A stretch of DNA of 64,000 bases from CAZGSN01 sp964371655 (GCA_964371655.1 CAYJOD010000018.1:1-64000); one strand, 5' to 3'; counted from the stretch's first letter, positions 26,849 to 35,810 are shown. Notes: generated by a model not told the origin, from the letters alone. Numbers and translations: made by a program.

Positions 26849-28035
26849 CCTGGCAACCCCGGCTCCACTCCGCCTGAGGCACCGGCTGCGAAAACGCTTT
26901 CGAAGGCTGCGAGCGCGGTGTGCAGATCGTCGTCGCTATGGGTGCTCATGACCGTCACTCGCAGTCGTGATGTGCCCGTGGGCACCGTCGGTGGGCGAAT
27001 CCCTTGCACGAAGACACCGCGTTCGAGGAGCACTTCGGATAGACGCATGGTCGCGTCGGCGTCGCCAATCAGAATCGGGATGATGTGCGAGGCTTCGCTG
27101 CCGACGCGGACGCCGAGTCGGCGCAAACCATTCTGCAAGGTCGCGGCATTGCGTTGCAGACGGGTCCGACGTTCGGGCTCGCGGCGAACGATGTCGAGCG
27201 CCGCCAGAGTCGCGGCCACCGCCGGCGGCGGCAGAGCGGTTGTGTAAATGAAGCTGCGCGCGACGTTGATGAGGAGGTCGATGATCGGGCGCCGTGCCGC
27301 TACGAAGGCGCCGAAGCTGCCGAGCCCCTTGCCGAGCGTGCCCATCTGCACGGTCACGCGCTGTTGCAGACCCAACGCCTCCACCAAACCGCTGCCGTGG
27401 GCGCCGAGCACGCCCGTGGCATGGGCCTCATCGACCATCACCATCGCCTCGTAGCGCTCGGCGAGATCGCAGATCTGCGGCAGCGGCGCCGCATCGCCGT
27501 CCATGCTGAAGATCGAATCGGTGACGATCAAACGCCGCCGCGCCGGAGTGTGCCGCAAGCGCTCTTCCAACACCGCCATGTCGCGGTGCGGATAGACGAC
27601 GACCTTGGCGCGCGACAGGCGGCAGCCATCGACGATGCTGGCGTGGTTGAGCTCGTCGCTGAACACCGCATCGCCATTGCGGACCAACGCCGTGATCGCC
27701 CCCAGGTTCGCCTGATACCCGGAGCTGAACAGCAGCGCCGCTTCGCTACCCTTGAGCGAGCTGATCTCGTCTTCCAGCTGATGATGCAGGCGCATCGATC
27801 CGGAGATCAGACGCGACGAACCTGCGCCCACGCCCCACTCAGTCGCCGCCTGCGCCGCCGCCGCCGCCAATGCCGGATGATTCGCCAACCCAAGATAGTT
27901 GTTCGAGCACAGCAGCAGCACGCGCCGGCCGTCGATCGTAAGCCAGGTGTCTTGCGCGGAGTCGACGCGTCGCAGCCGCCGCAGCAAGCCGGCGTCGCCG
28001 CGGCAGGCGAGCTCTTCGTCGACGAAGTCGGACAT
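26845..28035 (-). CDS. bioF: 8-amino-7-oxononanoate synthase
   Basis: This 396-residue PLP-dependent alpha-oxoamine synthase condenses pimeloyl thioester with alanine, the first committed ring-assembly step of biotin. Motifs: CSNNYLGLANHP near 43-54, GSGS-like VGAGSSRLISG near 68-78, DELNHASIVDG near 130-140, the DEAHATGVLGAHG segment near 203-215, and K236 in GTLGKGLGSFG as the Schiff-base lysine. It is the first gene of the cluster. No clear Shine-Dalgarno is visible before the ATG. Confidence 0.92.
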   Translation of the reverse strand: MSDFVDEELACRGDAGLLRRLRRVDSAQDTWLTIDGRRVLLLCSNNYLGLANHPALAAAAAQAATEWGVGAGSSRLISGSMRLHHQLEDEISSLKGSEAALLFSSGYQANLGAITALVRNGDAVFSDELNHASIVDGCRLSRAKVVVYPHRDMAVLEERLRHTPARRRLIVTDSIFSMDGDAAPLPQICDLAERYEAMVMVDEAHATGVLGAHGSGLVEALGLQQRVTVQMGTLGKGLGSFGAFVAARRPIIDLLINVARSFIYTTALPPPAVAATLAALDIVRREPERRTRLQRNAATLQNGLRRLGVRVGSEASHIIPILIGDADATMRLSEVLLERGVFVQGIRPPTVPTGTSRLRVTVMSTHSDDDLHTALAAFESVFAAGASGGVEPGLPG

Positions 28036-28421
28036 CTGTCGTCGACGCTTAGAGGCACCCCATCATCGTGTCAACGCCGCAACCGCGAGAGCACGCCACC
28101 GTAGCCGCCGTCGCACCCGTCCTCCGAAGCCGAGAGGCGAAGGAGGAAGACGGTGGCCGTCGGAAGGAATGACAAACACCTTGCCGCCACACTCTGGCGA
28201 GGTGGTCTTGAAACTATTCCTGGGGCTCGTGGCTAGGGGCTGGGGGCTCGGGACGAGCTGGGAAGACCCAAGCCCCGAGCCTCAAGCCACCAGCCCCTAG
28301 CGAGTTTTGAGACAACTTCTGGCGAGCGCGGCTCCATTCGCCAGATGACGCCGCGTCATGTGGGACAGCAACATCAAAACCCGCGTTGCGCTAGCCACGG
28401 CCGTGTGCAACCGTTTCTCGC
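28036..28421. repeat. Divergent spacer with palindromic repeats
   Basis: Between the divergent bioF and ferritin-like genes lies an imperfect palindrome. GTGGCTAGGGGCTGGGGGCT (about 28229-28248) is mirrored by a CCCGAGCC...AGCCACCAGCCCC arm (to about 28298), then TTTTGAGACAACTTCTGGCG (28303-28322). The latter is the end motif shared with 162-280 and 4905-5004. Promoters for both genes must lie here, but I cannot point to them. Confidence 0.5.
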
Positions 28422-29408
28422 ATGCACACGCGCGAGCTGATGAACCTGCGCAATACCGGGCACGCCGGAATCAACTCCCTGTTCGCCAAGGCACACTCGG
28501 CGGACTGGGATATCGAAAACGACGTCGATTGGTCGATCTCAATTGCGAAAAATGATCCGTTGGTCTCGTTCGAGTGGAGCGCGTTCTCCAAGACCCCGAC
28601 CTTCCGTGAGCTGCCGGAGGCGGTGAAGACCTACGTGACCCGTCGTGGCTTGGGGCGGATGCTGAACATCTTGCAGGTCGGCGAGAGCGTGGCCCAGGAT
28701 GTTTGCGCCAAGATCTCTCTCTTCGTGCGCGAGGAGGACTATCGCAACCACGCCGTTGCCCAGGCCATGGATGAAGCGCGACATCATTTGGCCTACAAGC
28801 GCTTCATCGAGAAGATGGACGAGGAGCTCGAGGACATCGATCTGGGAACCGAGATGATGTTCGACTCGCTGCTGTCGTCGAACGATCCGCTGACGCTGAT
28901 CGCCACCGAGCAGTTCTTCCTGGAGAGCTTGGCCATGGAGATCTTCGAGGGCATTCAGCGCCATGCGCGCAATCCGCTGCTGCGCCAGATCATCAGCCTG
29001 ATCACGCGCGACGAGAGTCGGCACATGGGATTCGGGGTCCTGTGGGTGGAAGAATGGATGCGCCAGCATTCGCTCGCCGAGCAAACGCGATTTGCCGGCC
29101 GCTGGCTCAGCCAGATCTTCATGGTTCTCACCGACCAACCCGGTCCGCTGATGCTCTCACGCCTAGTGCAGCGCATGCGCGAGGCCGGCGTCGACGATGC
29201 CGACGAGCTCGGCGCCAGAATGCTGGAAGAGCAGCGCGTCGTGAACGCCGCCGAAGCCAACGAGGTGCTCACCGGCAAGCGCGTGCCCCATCTCCTGAAG
29301 AATGCCCGCCGCGCCGGCTTGCTCAAACCCGAGATCGTCGAAGCCCTCGGCTTACAAGACCATCCACTCGTGACCGTGACCCAAGGCCTCGTCCTAGAAG
29401 CGGCGTAA
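28422..29408 (+). CDS. Ferritin-like diiron carboxylate protein
   Basis: This 328-residue protein has the two-times E...ExxH layout of ferritin-like diiron oxygenases: E88 (QVGESVAQD), E118/H121 (MDEARHHLAY), E163 or E168 (TEQFFLESLAMEIF) and E198/H201 (RDESRHMGFG). The helical body spans about 70-240. This is the arrangement of R2-like, AurF-like and acyl-ACP desaturase-like enzymes. The surrounding sequence does not match one of these well enough to choose. It is cytoplasmic, with no signal. It stands alone and diverges from the biotin genes. Confidence 0.65.
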   Translation: MHTRELMNLRNTGHAGINSLFAKAHSADWDIENDVDWSISIAKNDPLVSFEWSAFSKTPTFRELPEAVKTYVTRRGLGRMLNILQVGESVAQDVCAKISLFVREEDYRNHAVAQAMDEARHHLAYKRFIEKMDEELEDIDLGTEMMFDSLLSSNDPLTLIATEQFFLESLAMEIFEGIQRHARNPLLRQIISLITRDESRHMGFGVLWVEEWMRQHSLAEQTRFAGRWLSQIFMVLTDQPGPLMLSRLVQRMREAGVDDADELGARMLEEQRVVNAAEANEVLTGKRVPHLLKNARRAGLLKPEIVEALGLQDHPLVTVTQGLVLEAA

Positions 29409-29734
29409 GCGCGCCGGTGCTGCTGGAACTAAGCCCTGATCCGACAGAAGACGAATTCACCGCAGAGACGCGGAGGCGCAGAGGGCGCGGGTTTCGCAAG
29501 ACAGAGTCCGGCGCAGCGGCTTTGCATAAGAAGCCCGGCGCGCAACGATCTGTGGACACGAATCCTTGTGGAGTGCGGTGGCTTGCCACCGCTTTGCTCG
29601 ATTCGTCGCCGTGCGTCGTGGGGCGGCAGAAAAGCGGGAGCAAGCTCCCGCACTCCAAAGCACGCACGACGACTTCTTGTGCAAATTCCGGCGTAGCTAA
29701 TGATCGTTGACAGCGAGGCTTCATCTTCCTGCCC
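29409..29734. repeat. Inverted-repeat block with paired hairpins
   Basis: TCACCGCAGAGACGCGGAGG (29458-29477) is the inverted partner of CTCTGCGTCTCAGCGCCTCC (29758-29777), so the unit extends into the next open frame. Inside are GTGCGGTGGCTTGCCACCGC (about 29573-29592) and CGGGAGCAAGCTCCCG (29635-29650). The same two hairpins appear in the same order at 50423-50510. There is no gene. Confidence 0.6.
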
Positions 29735-30121
29735 TTGAACATGGCCGTCGTTGCCCGCTCTGCGTCTCAGCGCCTCCGCGGTGAGATCGCCCTTGTCCCG
29801 TCGAGGTCAGCTGGCGTTGGGATCGGGCCATACGCGGAAGCCCTCCCTTTCGGCGTTGCGCGTCAGGCGCTAGTCCGCCTGACCGTGACCATCGGTCGAG
29901 AGATCCTCATCGACGAAGAAGCCTCACCGAACTACCGCATGCGTGCGGTGCGACTGCGGCGCACCGGCGCCGTGAGTTGGGAAGTCGTCGAGGCCGCAGG
30001 CGGGAAGCTGGTCGCCAGCGGCCTCAGCACACGCGAGGAAGCACTACGCCTCATCCGTGGCTGGGAGCGACTGAGCCAGAGGATCGAAGGCGGTCTGCCG
30101 GATCATCTTCTGGTGCATTAG
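29735..30121 (+). CDS. Hypothetical protein, start uncertain
   Basis: The last 80 codons look like a real small basic protein: RLTVTIGREILIDEE, MRAVRLRRTGAVSWEVVEA, then helices STREEALRLIRGWERLSQRI, with GC-rich third positions. The first 40 codons overlap the right arm of the inverted repeat at 29458-29777, so the true start may lie further in, at one of several GTG/TTG codons. No family is recognised. It may be a fusion of repeat sequence to an older gene. Confidence 0.4.
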   Translation: MNMAVVARSASQRLRGEIALVPSRSAGVGIGPYAEALPFGVARQALVRLTVTIGREILIDEEASPNYRMRAVRLRRTGAVSWEVVEAAGGKLVASGLSTREEALRLIRGWERLSQRIEGGLPDHLLVH

Positions 30122-30189
30122 TTGCTCGGCTCAAGGATCAGACGGTTGCGAGGCGGATCAGCGCGGACGTAGGAGCGTAAGCTACGCAC

Positions 30190-30315
30190 GTAGGAGGTTG
30201 TCTCAAAACCCACCGACGAGGGCGTGCAGCCGCACGCCCCTACAAAGAAACCGAGGAACCCCAGACAACGTAGGGGCGCGCGGCTGCGCGCCCTGCCAGT
30301 CTTGAGACCGCCTCG
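30190..30315. repeat. Hairpin element (GAGACNNCCTC family)
   Basis: GAGGTTGTCTCAAAACCC (30193-30210) opens the unit and CTTGAGACCGCCTC (30301-30314) closes it. Inside, GGGCGTGCAGCCGCACGCCC (30220-30239) and GGGGCGCGCGGCTGCGCGCC (30273-30292) are each palindromic and complementary to one another. It is the best complete copy of the family seen at 4905-5004 and 52262-52661. Confidence 0.55.
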
Positions 30316-30375
30316 TAGCTGGAGGGCTGGTGCGAACGCCTGCCCACGCACTTTTCTTGCCTGCCACCGCGGTGT

Positions 30376-30834
30376 ATGGGCCGGCGCATGAGCAGCGACC
30401 GAGATCAAATCACCACGCTCGTTTATACGTACGCCGAACGGCTCGACGCGGGCGACCTCGAAGGGGTGGCCCAGCTCTTCGCCCGCGCCACCGTGCGCGC
30501 CGACGGCTTTCCAGATGTGCGCCGTGGCGCCGATGAGGTCTTGGCCCTCTACAAGCAAACCGTGGCGCTCTACGATGGCAAGCCGTGCACCAAACACCTG
30601 ACCACCAACCTGATCGTCGAAGTGGACGCAGACGGCCAGACGGCGTCCGGTCGCGCCTACTACACGGTGTTGCAGGCGCGACCGGAGCTGCCGCTGCAAA
30701 TCATCATCGCCGGCCACTACCACGACCGCTTCGCGCGTGATGAGAACGGCTGGTACTTCACCGATCGCCTGATGTTCGTCGACCTCATGGGCGACCTGCG
30801 CTTTCATCTGAAGTGGGATCCATTCGCAACGTAG
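30376..30834 (+). CDS. SnoaL-like / NTF2-fold protein
   Basis: This 152-residue single-domain protein fits the NTF2-like SnoaL_4 pattern: an N-terminal helix pair (QITTLVYTYAERLDAGDLEG), the strand FARATVRADG, then VLALYKQTV, KHLTTNLIVEVD, and the last strands (AGHYHDRFARDENGWYFTDR, LMFVDLMGDL). Members are hydrolases, isomerases or ligand-binding proteins acting on polyketide- or steroid-like molecules. The active site here is not assignable. Start: the ATG at 30376, with an alternative at 30388 (MSSDRDQ). It has no operon partner. Confidence 0.7.
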   Translation: MGRRMSSDRDQITTLVYTYAERLDAGDLEGVAQLFARATVRADGFPDVRRGADEVLALYKQTVALYDGKPCTKHLTTNLIVEVDADGQTASGRAYYTVLQARPELPLQIIIAGHYHDRFARDENGWYFTDRLMFVDLMGDLRFHLKWDPFAT

Positions 30835-31132
30835 AAACGCCGCCCGGACTAGCCGGACCGCGATCCGCGTCGCCGAAGGCCTCGTCAGTAACCGTCCAAA
30901 GATTCGCAGCTCGCAGGCTACGAAGAATCGCGGGGCCCACCCCCCCCCCCCAACGGTGTGTGTTGGGGGGTGGCGGGGGGGGGGGGCGCGAGNNNNNNNN
31001 NNCCGCAGGCTACTAACAAGCGCGCCCAACCCCCCCACGCCCAAATGGTTTTTTTGGGGGGTGGGGGGGTTGGCGCGAGTCATCCTGCTATCCGGACTGA
31101 GTGAGTTGCCCATCGAAAGTCCAGATGGTTGA
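30835..31132. other. G/C-run hairpins flanking an assembly gap
   Basis: About 300 bases without a gene. CCCCCCCCCCCAACGG and its mirror TGTTGGGGGGTGG... form a hairpin up to the gap. A second hairpin, CAACCCCCCCACGCC...TGGGGGGGTTG, follows at 31027-31073. The motif CGCAGGCTAC flanks both sides of the region (30912, 31004). Confidence 0.55.
30993..31002. other. Assembly gap (10 N)
   Basis: Ten Ns follow a run of more than ten Gs. This is the second of three gaps of this kind in the window. Confidence 0.95.
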
Positions 31133-32389
31133 TTGGCGCTCGTGGGACAAGAGTATGACGTCGCCATCGTCGGCGGTGGTGCGGCGGGATTGGCCGCGGC
31201 GATCTTTGCCGCCGAGGCGGCAGCGCACGCGCGCATCGTGATCGTCGAGGGCGCTCCTACAATCGGCGCCAAGATCCTCATCTCCGGCGGTGGGCGCTGC
31301 AACGTCACCAATGCGGAGGTGCGAGCGCAGGATTTCAACGGCGCGCAGACGTTCATCCGCAATGTCCTCGCCGCCTTCGACGCGCAGTCGGCGCGGCGCT
31401 GGTTCGAATCTCTGGGCGTGCCGTTGAAGCAAGAGGAGAACGGCAAGCTCTTTCCCGTCTCGAACCGTGCCCGCAGCGTCGTCGATGCGTTGCTGGCGCG
31501 TTGCCGAGATCTCGGCGTGACCATCCTCTGCGATCACCGCGTCGCCAACGTCCAACCTGGCGACGGTTTCCTCGTACACACGAAGCGCGCGTCGATTCCG
31601 GCGCGCCGTGTCGTCCTCGCCAGCGGCGGACGCTCGTTGCCACGCACCGGCAGCGACGGCACGGGTTGGCAGGTGGCTTGCCGTCTCGGGCACACGGTGA
31701 CGGAAACGTATCCGGCACTGGTACCTCTGGTGCTGCAGCCGACGTTCTTCCATGCGGCGTTGTCCGGTCTGTCGCAGGACGTCGAGCTGAGCACCTTCGT
31801 CGATGCCAAGCTTGCCGATCGCCGCCGCGGCAGTCTTCTGTTCACGCATTTCGGCATCAGCGGACCGGTGGTGCTCGATGCCAGCCGTCACTGGGTGCTG
31901 GCACAGGCACAAGGCCGCGCTGCCGAGCTGCGCGCCAGCTTCGTTCCCGGAGAGAGCTTCGACGGGATTGAGCGCGGGATCATGGCGGCTGCGGTCGCGC
32001 GCCCGTCACGCACGCCGCTTCGCCTGCTGGCGGAGAGTATGCCCGAGCGTCTGGCGATCGAGCTGCTGCGAGTTGCCGGGGTCGAGGCGTCCATGCCTCT
32101 GGCGCAGCTATCGCGCCTGCAACGCCGCGCCCTGGTCCATGCGCTCGTGGAGCTGCCCCTCCCCGTCGAGGCCGCGCGCGGCTGGGACTATGCCGAAGTC
32201 ACCGCCGGCGGCGTGCCGCTGGGTGAAGTGAGCTTCCGCACCATGGAATCGCGCCGGTTGCCGGGGCTGTACCTCATTGGTGAAATGCTCGACTGCGATG
32301 GCCGCATCGGTGGCTTCAACTTCCAATGGGCGTGGGCAACCGGCTTCGTTGCCGGCCGCGCCGCGGCGCAGTCGGCGCTACGCGAGTGA
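31133..32389 (+). CDS. HI0933/YhiN-family flavoprotein
   Basis: This 418-residue FAD-dependent oxidoreductase has the N-terminal Rossmann motif VAIVGGGAAGLAAAI (about 10-24), then VEGAPTIGAKILISGGGRCN (about 38-57), which is the family signature. The second dinucleotide-contact motif is VLASGGRSLPRTGSDG near 160-175, and the C-terminal GEMLDCDGRIGGFNFQWAWATG closes the FAD site. The physiological reaction of this family is not established. The start is TTG at 31133 or GTG at 31142; the latter leaves only VGQ before the strand. No partner genes are seen. Confidence 0.85.
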   Translation: MALVGQEYDVAIVGGGAAGLAAAIFAAEAAAHARIVIVEGAPTIGAKILISGGGRCNVTNAEVRAQDFNGAQTFIRNVLAAFDAQSARRWFESLGVPLKQEENGKLFPVSNRARSVVDALLARCRDLGVTILCDHRVANVQPGDGFLVHTKRASIPARRVVLASGGRSLPRTGSDGTGWQVACRLGHTVTETYPALVPLVLQPTFFHAALSGLSQDVELSTFVDAKLADRRRGSLLFTHFGISGPVVLDASRHWVLAQAQGRAAELRASFVPGESFDGIERGIMAAAVARPSRTPLRLLAESMPERLAIELLRVAGVEASMPLAQLSRLQRRALVHALVELPLPVEAARGWDYAEVTAGGVPLGEVSFRTMESRRLPGLYLIGEMLDCDGRIGGFNFQWAWATGFVAGRAAAQSALRE

Positions 32390-32454
32390 AGACTCCAGGA
32401 GGGGTGAAAGGCGTGCCGCTCGCGTGGTGAGCGGCAGGTTGGGTGCCTCCGCCC

Positions 32455-32641
32455 GGCTCTGACTGAGCGCGAACAACTCAGCTGGAACCGCGGATGGACG
32501 CTGATGAACGCGGATAAGACCAGCCAGAAACCGGACCTGCGGGGATTCAGGCGATGAATTAGCCTGGACAAAATCGAAACCTTTCGAAATGAAGCGTTTC
32601 CCTTCCGAATCCGTGTCCATCCGTGTTCATCCGCGGTTCGG
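32455..32641. repeat. 'CCGCGGATGAACACGGATGG' inverted pair
   Basis: AACCGCGGATGGACGCTGAT (32490-32509) and ATCCGTGTTCATCCGCGGTT (32619-32638) form inverted arms around about 110 bases. A related GTGCCCATCCGTGGAATCCG piece lies at the very start of the window (9-28). Non-coding. Confidence 0.5.
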
Positions 32642-32701
32642 ATTGAAGCTTTCAGGCTGAGGCGTGGTGCTTCCGGGTTGCAGCGGCTATATGCCGCCGC
32701 A

Positions 32702-33007
32702 ATGGCCAATCGTCGGCATGGCGCCGGGCAACGGCTCGGCACGTTCTTCGTGATCGTGTTGCTCCTGGCGCCGCTGTTATGGCGTGGCCACACGCACGCG
32801 AACGATCAACGCAGCGCCGACTCGTGCGCCATCTGCGTCGCCGCGCACCACTCGCCGTCGTTGAGCACCACGCTGGCGCCGCCGATCGCTCCGCTTCTAC
32901 AGTGGTTCGCGGTCGCACCTGCCGCCATCGGCGCTCCGGTGCAGCTCCGTGCGGCCTCTCATCGTGGCCGCTCTCCTCCCTCCTTCGCAGTCCTTTACGT
33001 AGCCTAG
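32702..33007 (+). CDS. Small exported Cys protein, DUF2946-like
   Basis: This 101-residue protein starts MANRRHGAGQRLGTFFVIVL. One hydrophobic segment (about 12-26) is followed by HTHANDQRSADSCAICVAAHH, a Cys-x-x-Cys plus His cluster (about 30-50), and a Pro/Ala-rich tail. DUF2946-like proteins have this build and often sit near metal or TonB-type uptake genes. It lies 87 bases before a porin and a metal ABC transporter, so a periplasmic or membrane metal-related role is a fair guess. The family assignment rests on pattern only. Confidence 0.55.
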   Translation: MANRRHGAGQRLGTFFVIVLLLAPLLWRGHTHANDQRSADSCAICVAAHHSPSLSTTLAPPIAPLLQWFAVAPAAIGAPVQLRAASHRGRSPPSFAVLYVA

Positions 33008-33094
33008 TACCGCCACGGTTCTTCGGTCCGTCGCACTTGTCGGCGTCCGAGCCCATGGCGGTAAGCTGTGGTATCTCGGTAATCAGGAGGAATC

Positions 33095-34435
33095 ATGCAA
33101 CCGACGTGGATGCATCGCGCGCTCGTTCGCATCGGGCTGGCGACGCTGACGGTCGTCACCTTCGCACCAACACCTGTGCACGCGCAGGCGACGGACGATT
33201 TGCGACAAGAGCTCAAGGGGATGAAGGCGCAGATCAAGGAGCTGCAAGACAAGGTCAAACGGCAAGAACAAGTCATCGACAAGCTCAGCGCCCAAGCGGC
33301 GGCGCCAGCGACCGCTACCGCCGTGAAGGACGATCAAGAGAAGCTGGCCAAGGAGGTCACCGAGGCCGTCGTCGACAAGATCCAGCCCAGCCTGACGGCG
33401 GCGAACAAGACCTTCCCGTCACAGTTCAATCCAGCCATTGGGTTCTTCATCGATACGGTCGGATCCTACAAGGACCGTGAACGTGGCAACTTCGAGTTTC
33501 GCTCCGGCGAGCTTGGCATCGCGGCGAACGTCGACCCATTTACGCGCGGCTTTGCCATCCTGAACGGCACGTCGGACGGGGTCCAGGTTGAAGAAGCCGG
33601 CATTGTCACCACGGCCCTGCCGTACAATCTCACGGTCAAGGGCGGCCGCTTCTTTTCCGACTTTGGCCGCTTCTCCAAGTTTCACGACCACGATCTGCCC
33701 TTCGTAAATCGCCCTCTCGTGCTCGACCGCTTCGTGCAAGGCGAGTCAAAGAGTGACGGCGTCGAGGTAAGCTACCTCGCACCGTTGCCACAGTACCTGA
33801 CGCTGACGTTGGGGGCGTACAACAAGATCGGCGCCGACAACACACGCGTCGATAACAGCGTCCCTCGCGACTTCAGTAAGTTCACCTACCTGGCACGGCC
33901 GGCGACGTTCTTCGGCATCAACGACGCGAACAGCATCGATCTTGGCATGAGCTACGCCTACACACCCAAGGTCGATACGTTCACCACCGCCGCCGTCGAG
34001 CAGCTGCGTGACGGTAAACCGCGACACCTCGCCGCAGTCGACTTCACGTATCGCTACACGCCGCTGAGCCAAGCATCCTACCGCGGCCTCATCTGGGGCA
34101 CCGAAGTGCTGTACAACCGCGAAGACCCCAACGTCGGCAGCAACGACGAGCCGCTCTTTCACCGCACCGACGCCTTCGGTCTCTACAGCTATCTCGAAGC
34201 TCGACTGTCGCGCCGCTTCTATCCAGGCTTCCTGTTCGACTACGTGCAAGACATCAAGCGCCAAGCCGGCGACAGCAAGTCGTACTCGCCCTATCTGACG
34301 ATCTGGGCCTCGGAGTTCCAACGGTTGCGCCTGCAGTACACGTACCTGGACGAACCGTTGAACCAGCAGAACCAGTTCTTTGCGCAGTGGACCGTGATCA
34401 TGGGCAGTCACGTGCACGGCTTCCGCGATCGATGA
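33095..34435 (+). CDS. Outer-membrane porin-like protein of the metal uptake cluster
   Basis: This 446-residue protein has a signal peptide (MQPTWMHRALVRIG... VHAQA, about 31 residues), a coiled-coil segment of about 65 residues (LRQELKGMKAQIKELQDKVK) and a C-terminal beta-barrel of about 350 residues with alternating aromatic strands ending in FRDR. The coiled coil plus barrel layout resembles OprP/trimeric porins. CAGGAGG lies 6 bases before the ATG. The binding-protein gene starts 11 bases after its stop, so it probably admits the metal ion or its complex across the outer membrane for the ABC importer downstream. The end residue is not the usual Phe. Confidence 0.75.
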   Translation: MQPTWMHRALVRIGLATLTVVTFAPTPVHAQATDDLRQELKGMKAQIKELQDKVKRQEQVIDKLSAQAAAPATATAVKDDQEKLAKEVTEAVVDKIQPSLTAANKTFPSQFNPAIGFFIDTVGSYKDRERGNFEFRSGELGIAANVDPFTRGFAILNGTSDGVQVEEAGIVTTALPYNLTVKGGRFFSDFGRFSKFHDHDLPFVNRPLVLDRFVQGESKSDGVEVSYLAPLPQYLTLTLGAYNKIGADNTRVDNSVPRDFSKFTYLARPATFFGINDANSIDLGMSYAYTPKVDTFTTAAVEQLRDGKPRHLAAVDFTYRYTPLSQASYRGLIWGTEVLYNREDPNVGSNDEPLFHRTDAFGLYSYLEARLSRRFYPGFLFDYVQDIKRQAGDSKSYSPYLTIWASEFQRLRLQYTYLDEPLNQQNQFFAQWTVIMGSHVHGFRDR

Positions 34436-34446
34436 GGAGTGCAGAC

Positions 34447-35367
34447 ATGAAACGCTATCTACAGATCCTCTTGTTCGTCAGCGCTGCGCTTCTGGGTGGA
34501 GTCACCCAAGCACAAGCGAAGTTGAACGTCGTCGCCACGATTCCCGATCTTGCCGACATGGCGCGACAGATCGGCGGTGATTTGATCGACGTCAGCAGTA
34601 TCGCCACAGGTGTCGAAGACATCCACGCCGTGCCGATGAAGCCTAGCTTCGCGGTTCTGCTCAATCGGGCCGACGTCGTGCTCTTGCTTGGATTGGAGGC
34701 GGAGCACGCATTCCTTCCCGCCCTTCTCGAAGCCGCGCGCAATCCGAAAATTCAGCGCGACGCGCCAGGCTATATTGATTGCTCGGTCCACGTCACCCCG
34801 CTTGAAGTACCGACCCGCATCGACCGCGCCCTGGGCGATCAGCATCCGATGGGCAACCCGCACTACAACCTCGATCCGCTTGGAGGGAAGGCCGCGGCGC
34901 GCGCGATTGCCGAGGGCCTTACCAGCAACGACCCCGAGCACGCCGACGTCTACAAAGCGAATCTGCGCGAGTTTGTCGCCAAGCTCGACACCGCCATCGA
35001 GCGCTGGGAACGCGAGGCGGCGCCGCTTAGGGGTAAGAAGCTCGTGAGCTACCATCCGGACCTCATTTATTTCGCCGAGCGCTTCGGCATGAAGGGCGTG
35101 GGCACCATCGAGATCCGCGCCGGGGTCGACCCGACGCCGAGCCACATCGTCGAACTCGAGGAGAAGATGCGGCGCGAGAAGGTGGACGTCGTCGTGCGCG
35201 AGCTCCAATATCCGGCCGGACTGGCGGAGACTGTGGCCGCGGCTACAGGCGCGAAGCTTGTGGAGCTACCCGTTATGGTTGGCGGTGCGCCGGAAGCGAA
35301 GGACTACATCAGCTTCATCGACTACAACCTACACACGATGCTCAAGGCGATGAAAGGCGGAGAATGA
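34447..35367 (+). CDS. Metal ABC transporter substrate-binding protein (ZnuA-like)
   Basis: This 306-residue periplasmic binding protein of the cluster A-I (ZnuA/TroA) family starts MKRYLQILLFVSAALLGG with cleavage near TQAQA. Expected metal ligands are H60 (VEDIHAVPMKP), H139 (GNPHYNLDP), H203 (SYHPDLIYF) and a C-terminal acidic residue. The long His/Asp loop usual in ZnuA is missing, with only GDQHPMGNPH in its place, so Zn versus Mn cannot be settled. GAGG of the porin stop region serves as ribosome site. Its stop overlaps the ATG of the repeat-encoded frame (ATGA at 35364). Confidence 0.85.
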   Translation: MKRYLQILLFVSAALLGGVTQAQAKLNVVATIPDLADMARQIGGDLIDVSSIATGVEDIHAVPMKPSFAVLLNRADVVLLLGLEAEHAFLPALLEAARNPKIQRDAPGYIDCSVHVTPLEVPTRIDRALGDQHPMGNPHYNLDPLGGKAAARAIAEGLTSNDPEHADVYKANLREFVAKLDTAIERWEREAAPLRGKKLVSYHPDLIYFAERFGMKGVGTIEIRAGVDPTPSHIVELEEKMRREKVDVVVRELQYPAGLAETVAAATGAKLVELPVMVGGAPEAKDYISFIDYNLHTMLKAMKGGE

Positions 35368-35810
35368 GAGCGCTTCGCGCAATTGGTGCCGGCGTAACGG
35401 CGGGGGCGAACTCTGCCCGAGAATTATTGACGTTCCGGATGGCGACGAGTCCGAAGCACGTTCGGAGTTCCGGCTTTAGCCAGCGTAAGGCGTTGGATCC
35501 GCCCCGAAGGGGCATCAGCCCGATAGCCCGGGGCATCGCCCCGGGAAATGGAATGTCTATGTCGCGAGCCCTGAAAGGGCGAAACTCGAATCGCAGCCGA
35601 ACGAATCTCGCCCTTTCAGGGCTTCTATTTCTTCGCGACGGTATTCCCAGGGCGTTGCCCTGGGCTTTCGAATTCTTGCCCCTTCGGGGCGGAAGCTCCT
35701 TAACCGAGCGGCATTGGCCTAAAGGCGTACCTCCAAATACTCGCATCGAATTGTTGGGCCAAGCCGCACTGACACGTGATGGCACGCGTCGTTTCCGGAC
35801 AAGCGCATGA
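35364..35810 (+). CDS. Repeat-encoded open frame coupled to both metal-transport neighbours
   Basis: This frame of 148 codons starts with the ATG that overlaps the binding-protein stop (ATGA at 35364-35367) and ends in a TGA that overlaps the ATPase ATG (ATGA at 35807-35810). Most of its length is the palindromic repeat array, giving peptides such as DPPRRGISPIARGIAPG and LPLRGGSS. I doubt a folded product, but the open frame with coupled start and stop could carry ribosomes from the first gene to the next. No family is recognised. Confidence 0.35.
   Translation: MRALRAIGAGVTAGANSARELLTFRMATSPKHVRSSGFSQRKALDPPRRGISPIARGIAPGNGMSMSRALKGRNSNRSRTNLALSGLLFLRDGIPRALPWAFEFLPLRGGSSLTERHWPKGVPPNTRIELLGQAALTRDGTRRFRTSA
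35495..35700. repeat. Palindromic repeat array inside the metal operon
   Basis: Successive small palindromes: CGCCCCGAAGGGGC (35501-35514), CCCGGGGCATCGCCCCGGG (about 35526-35544), GCCCTGAAAGGGC (35568-35580) with its mirror GCCCTTTCAGGGC (35610-35622), CCCAGGGCGTTGCCCTGGG (35646-35664) and GCCCCTTCGGGGC (35679-35691). It is an inverted, symmetric array. Such units are typically intergenic, but here one splits a transporter operon. Confidence 0.75.

Noticed and set aside
29457..29734. Several frames across the hairpins as small genes
   Set aside because: They are made of dispersed repeats that recur at 50.4 kb.
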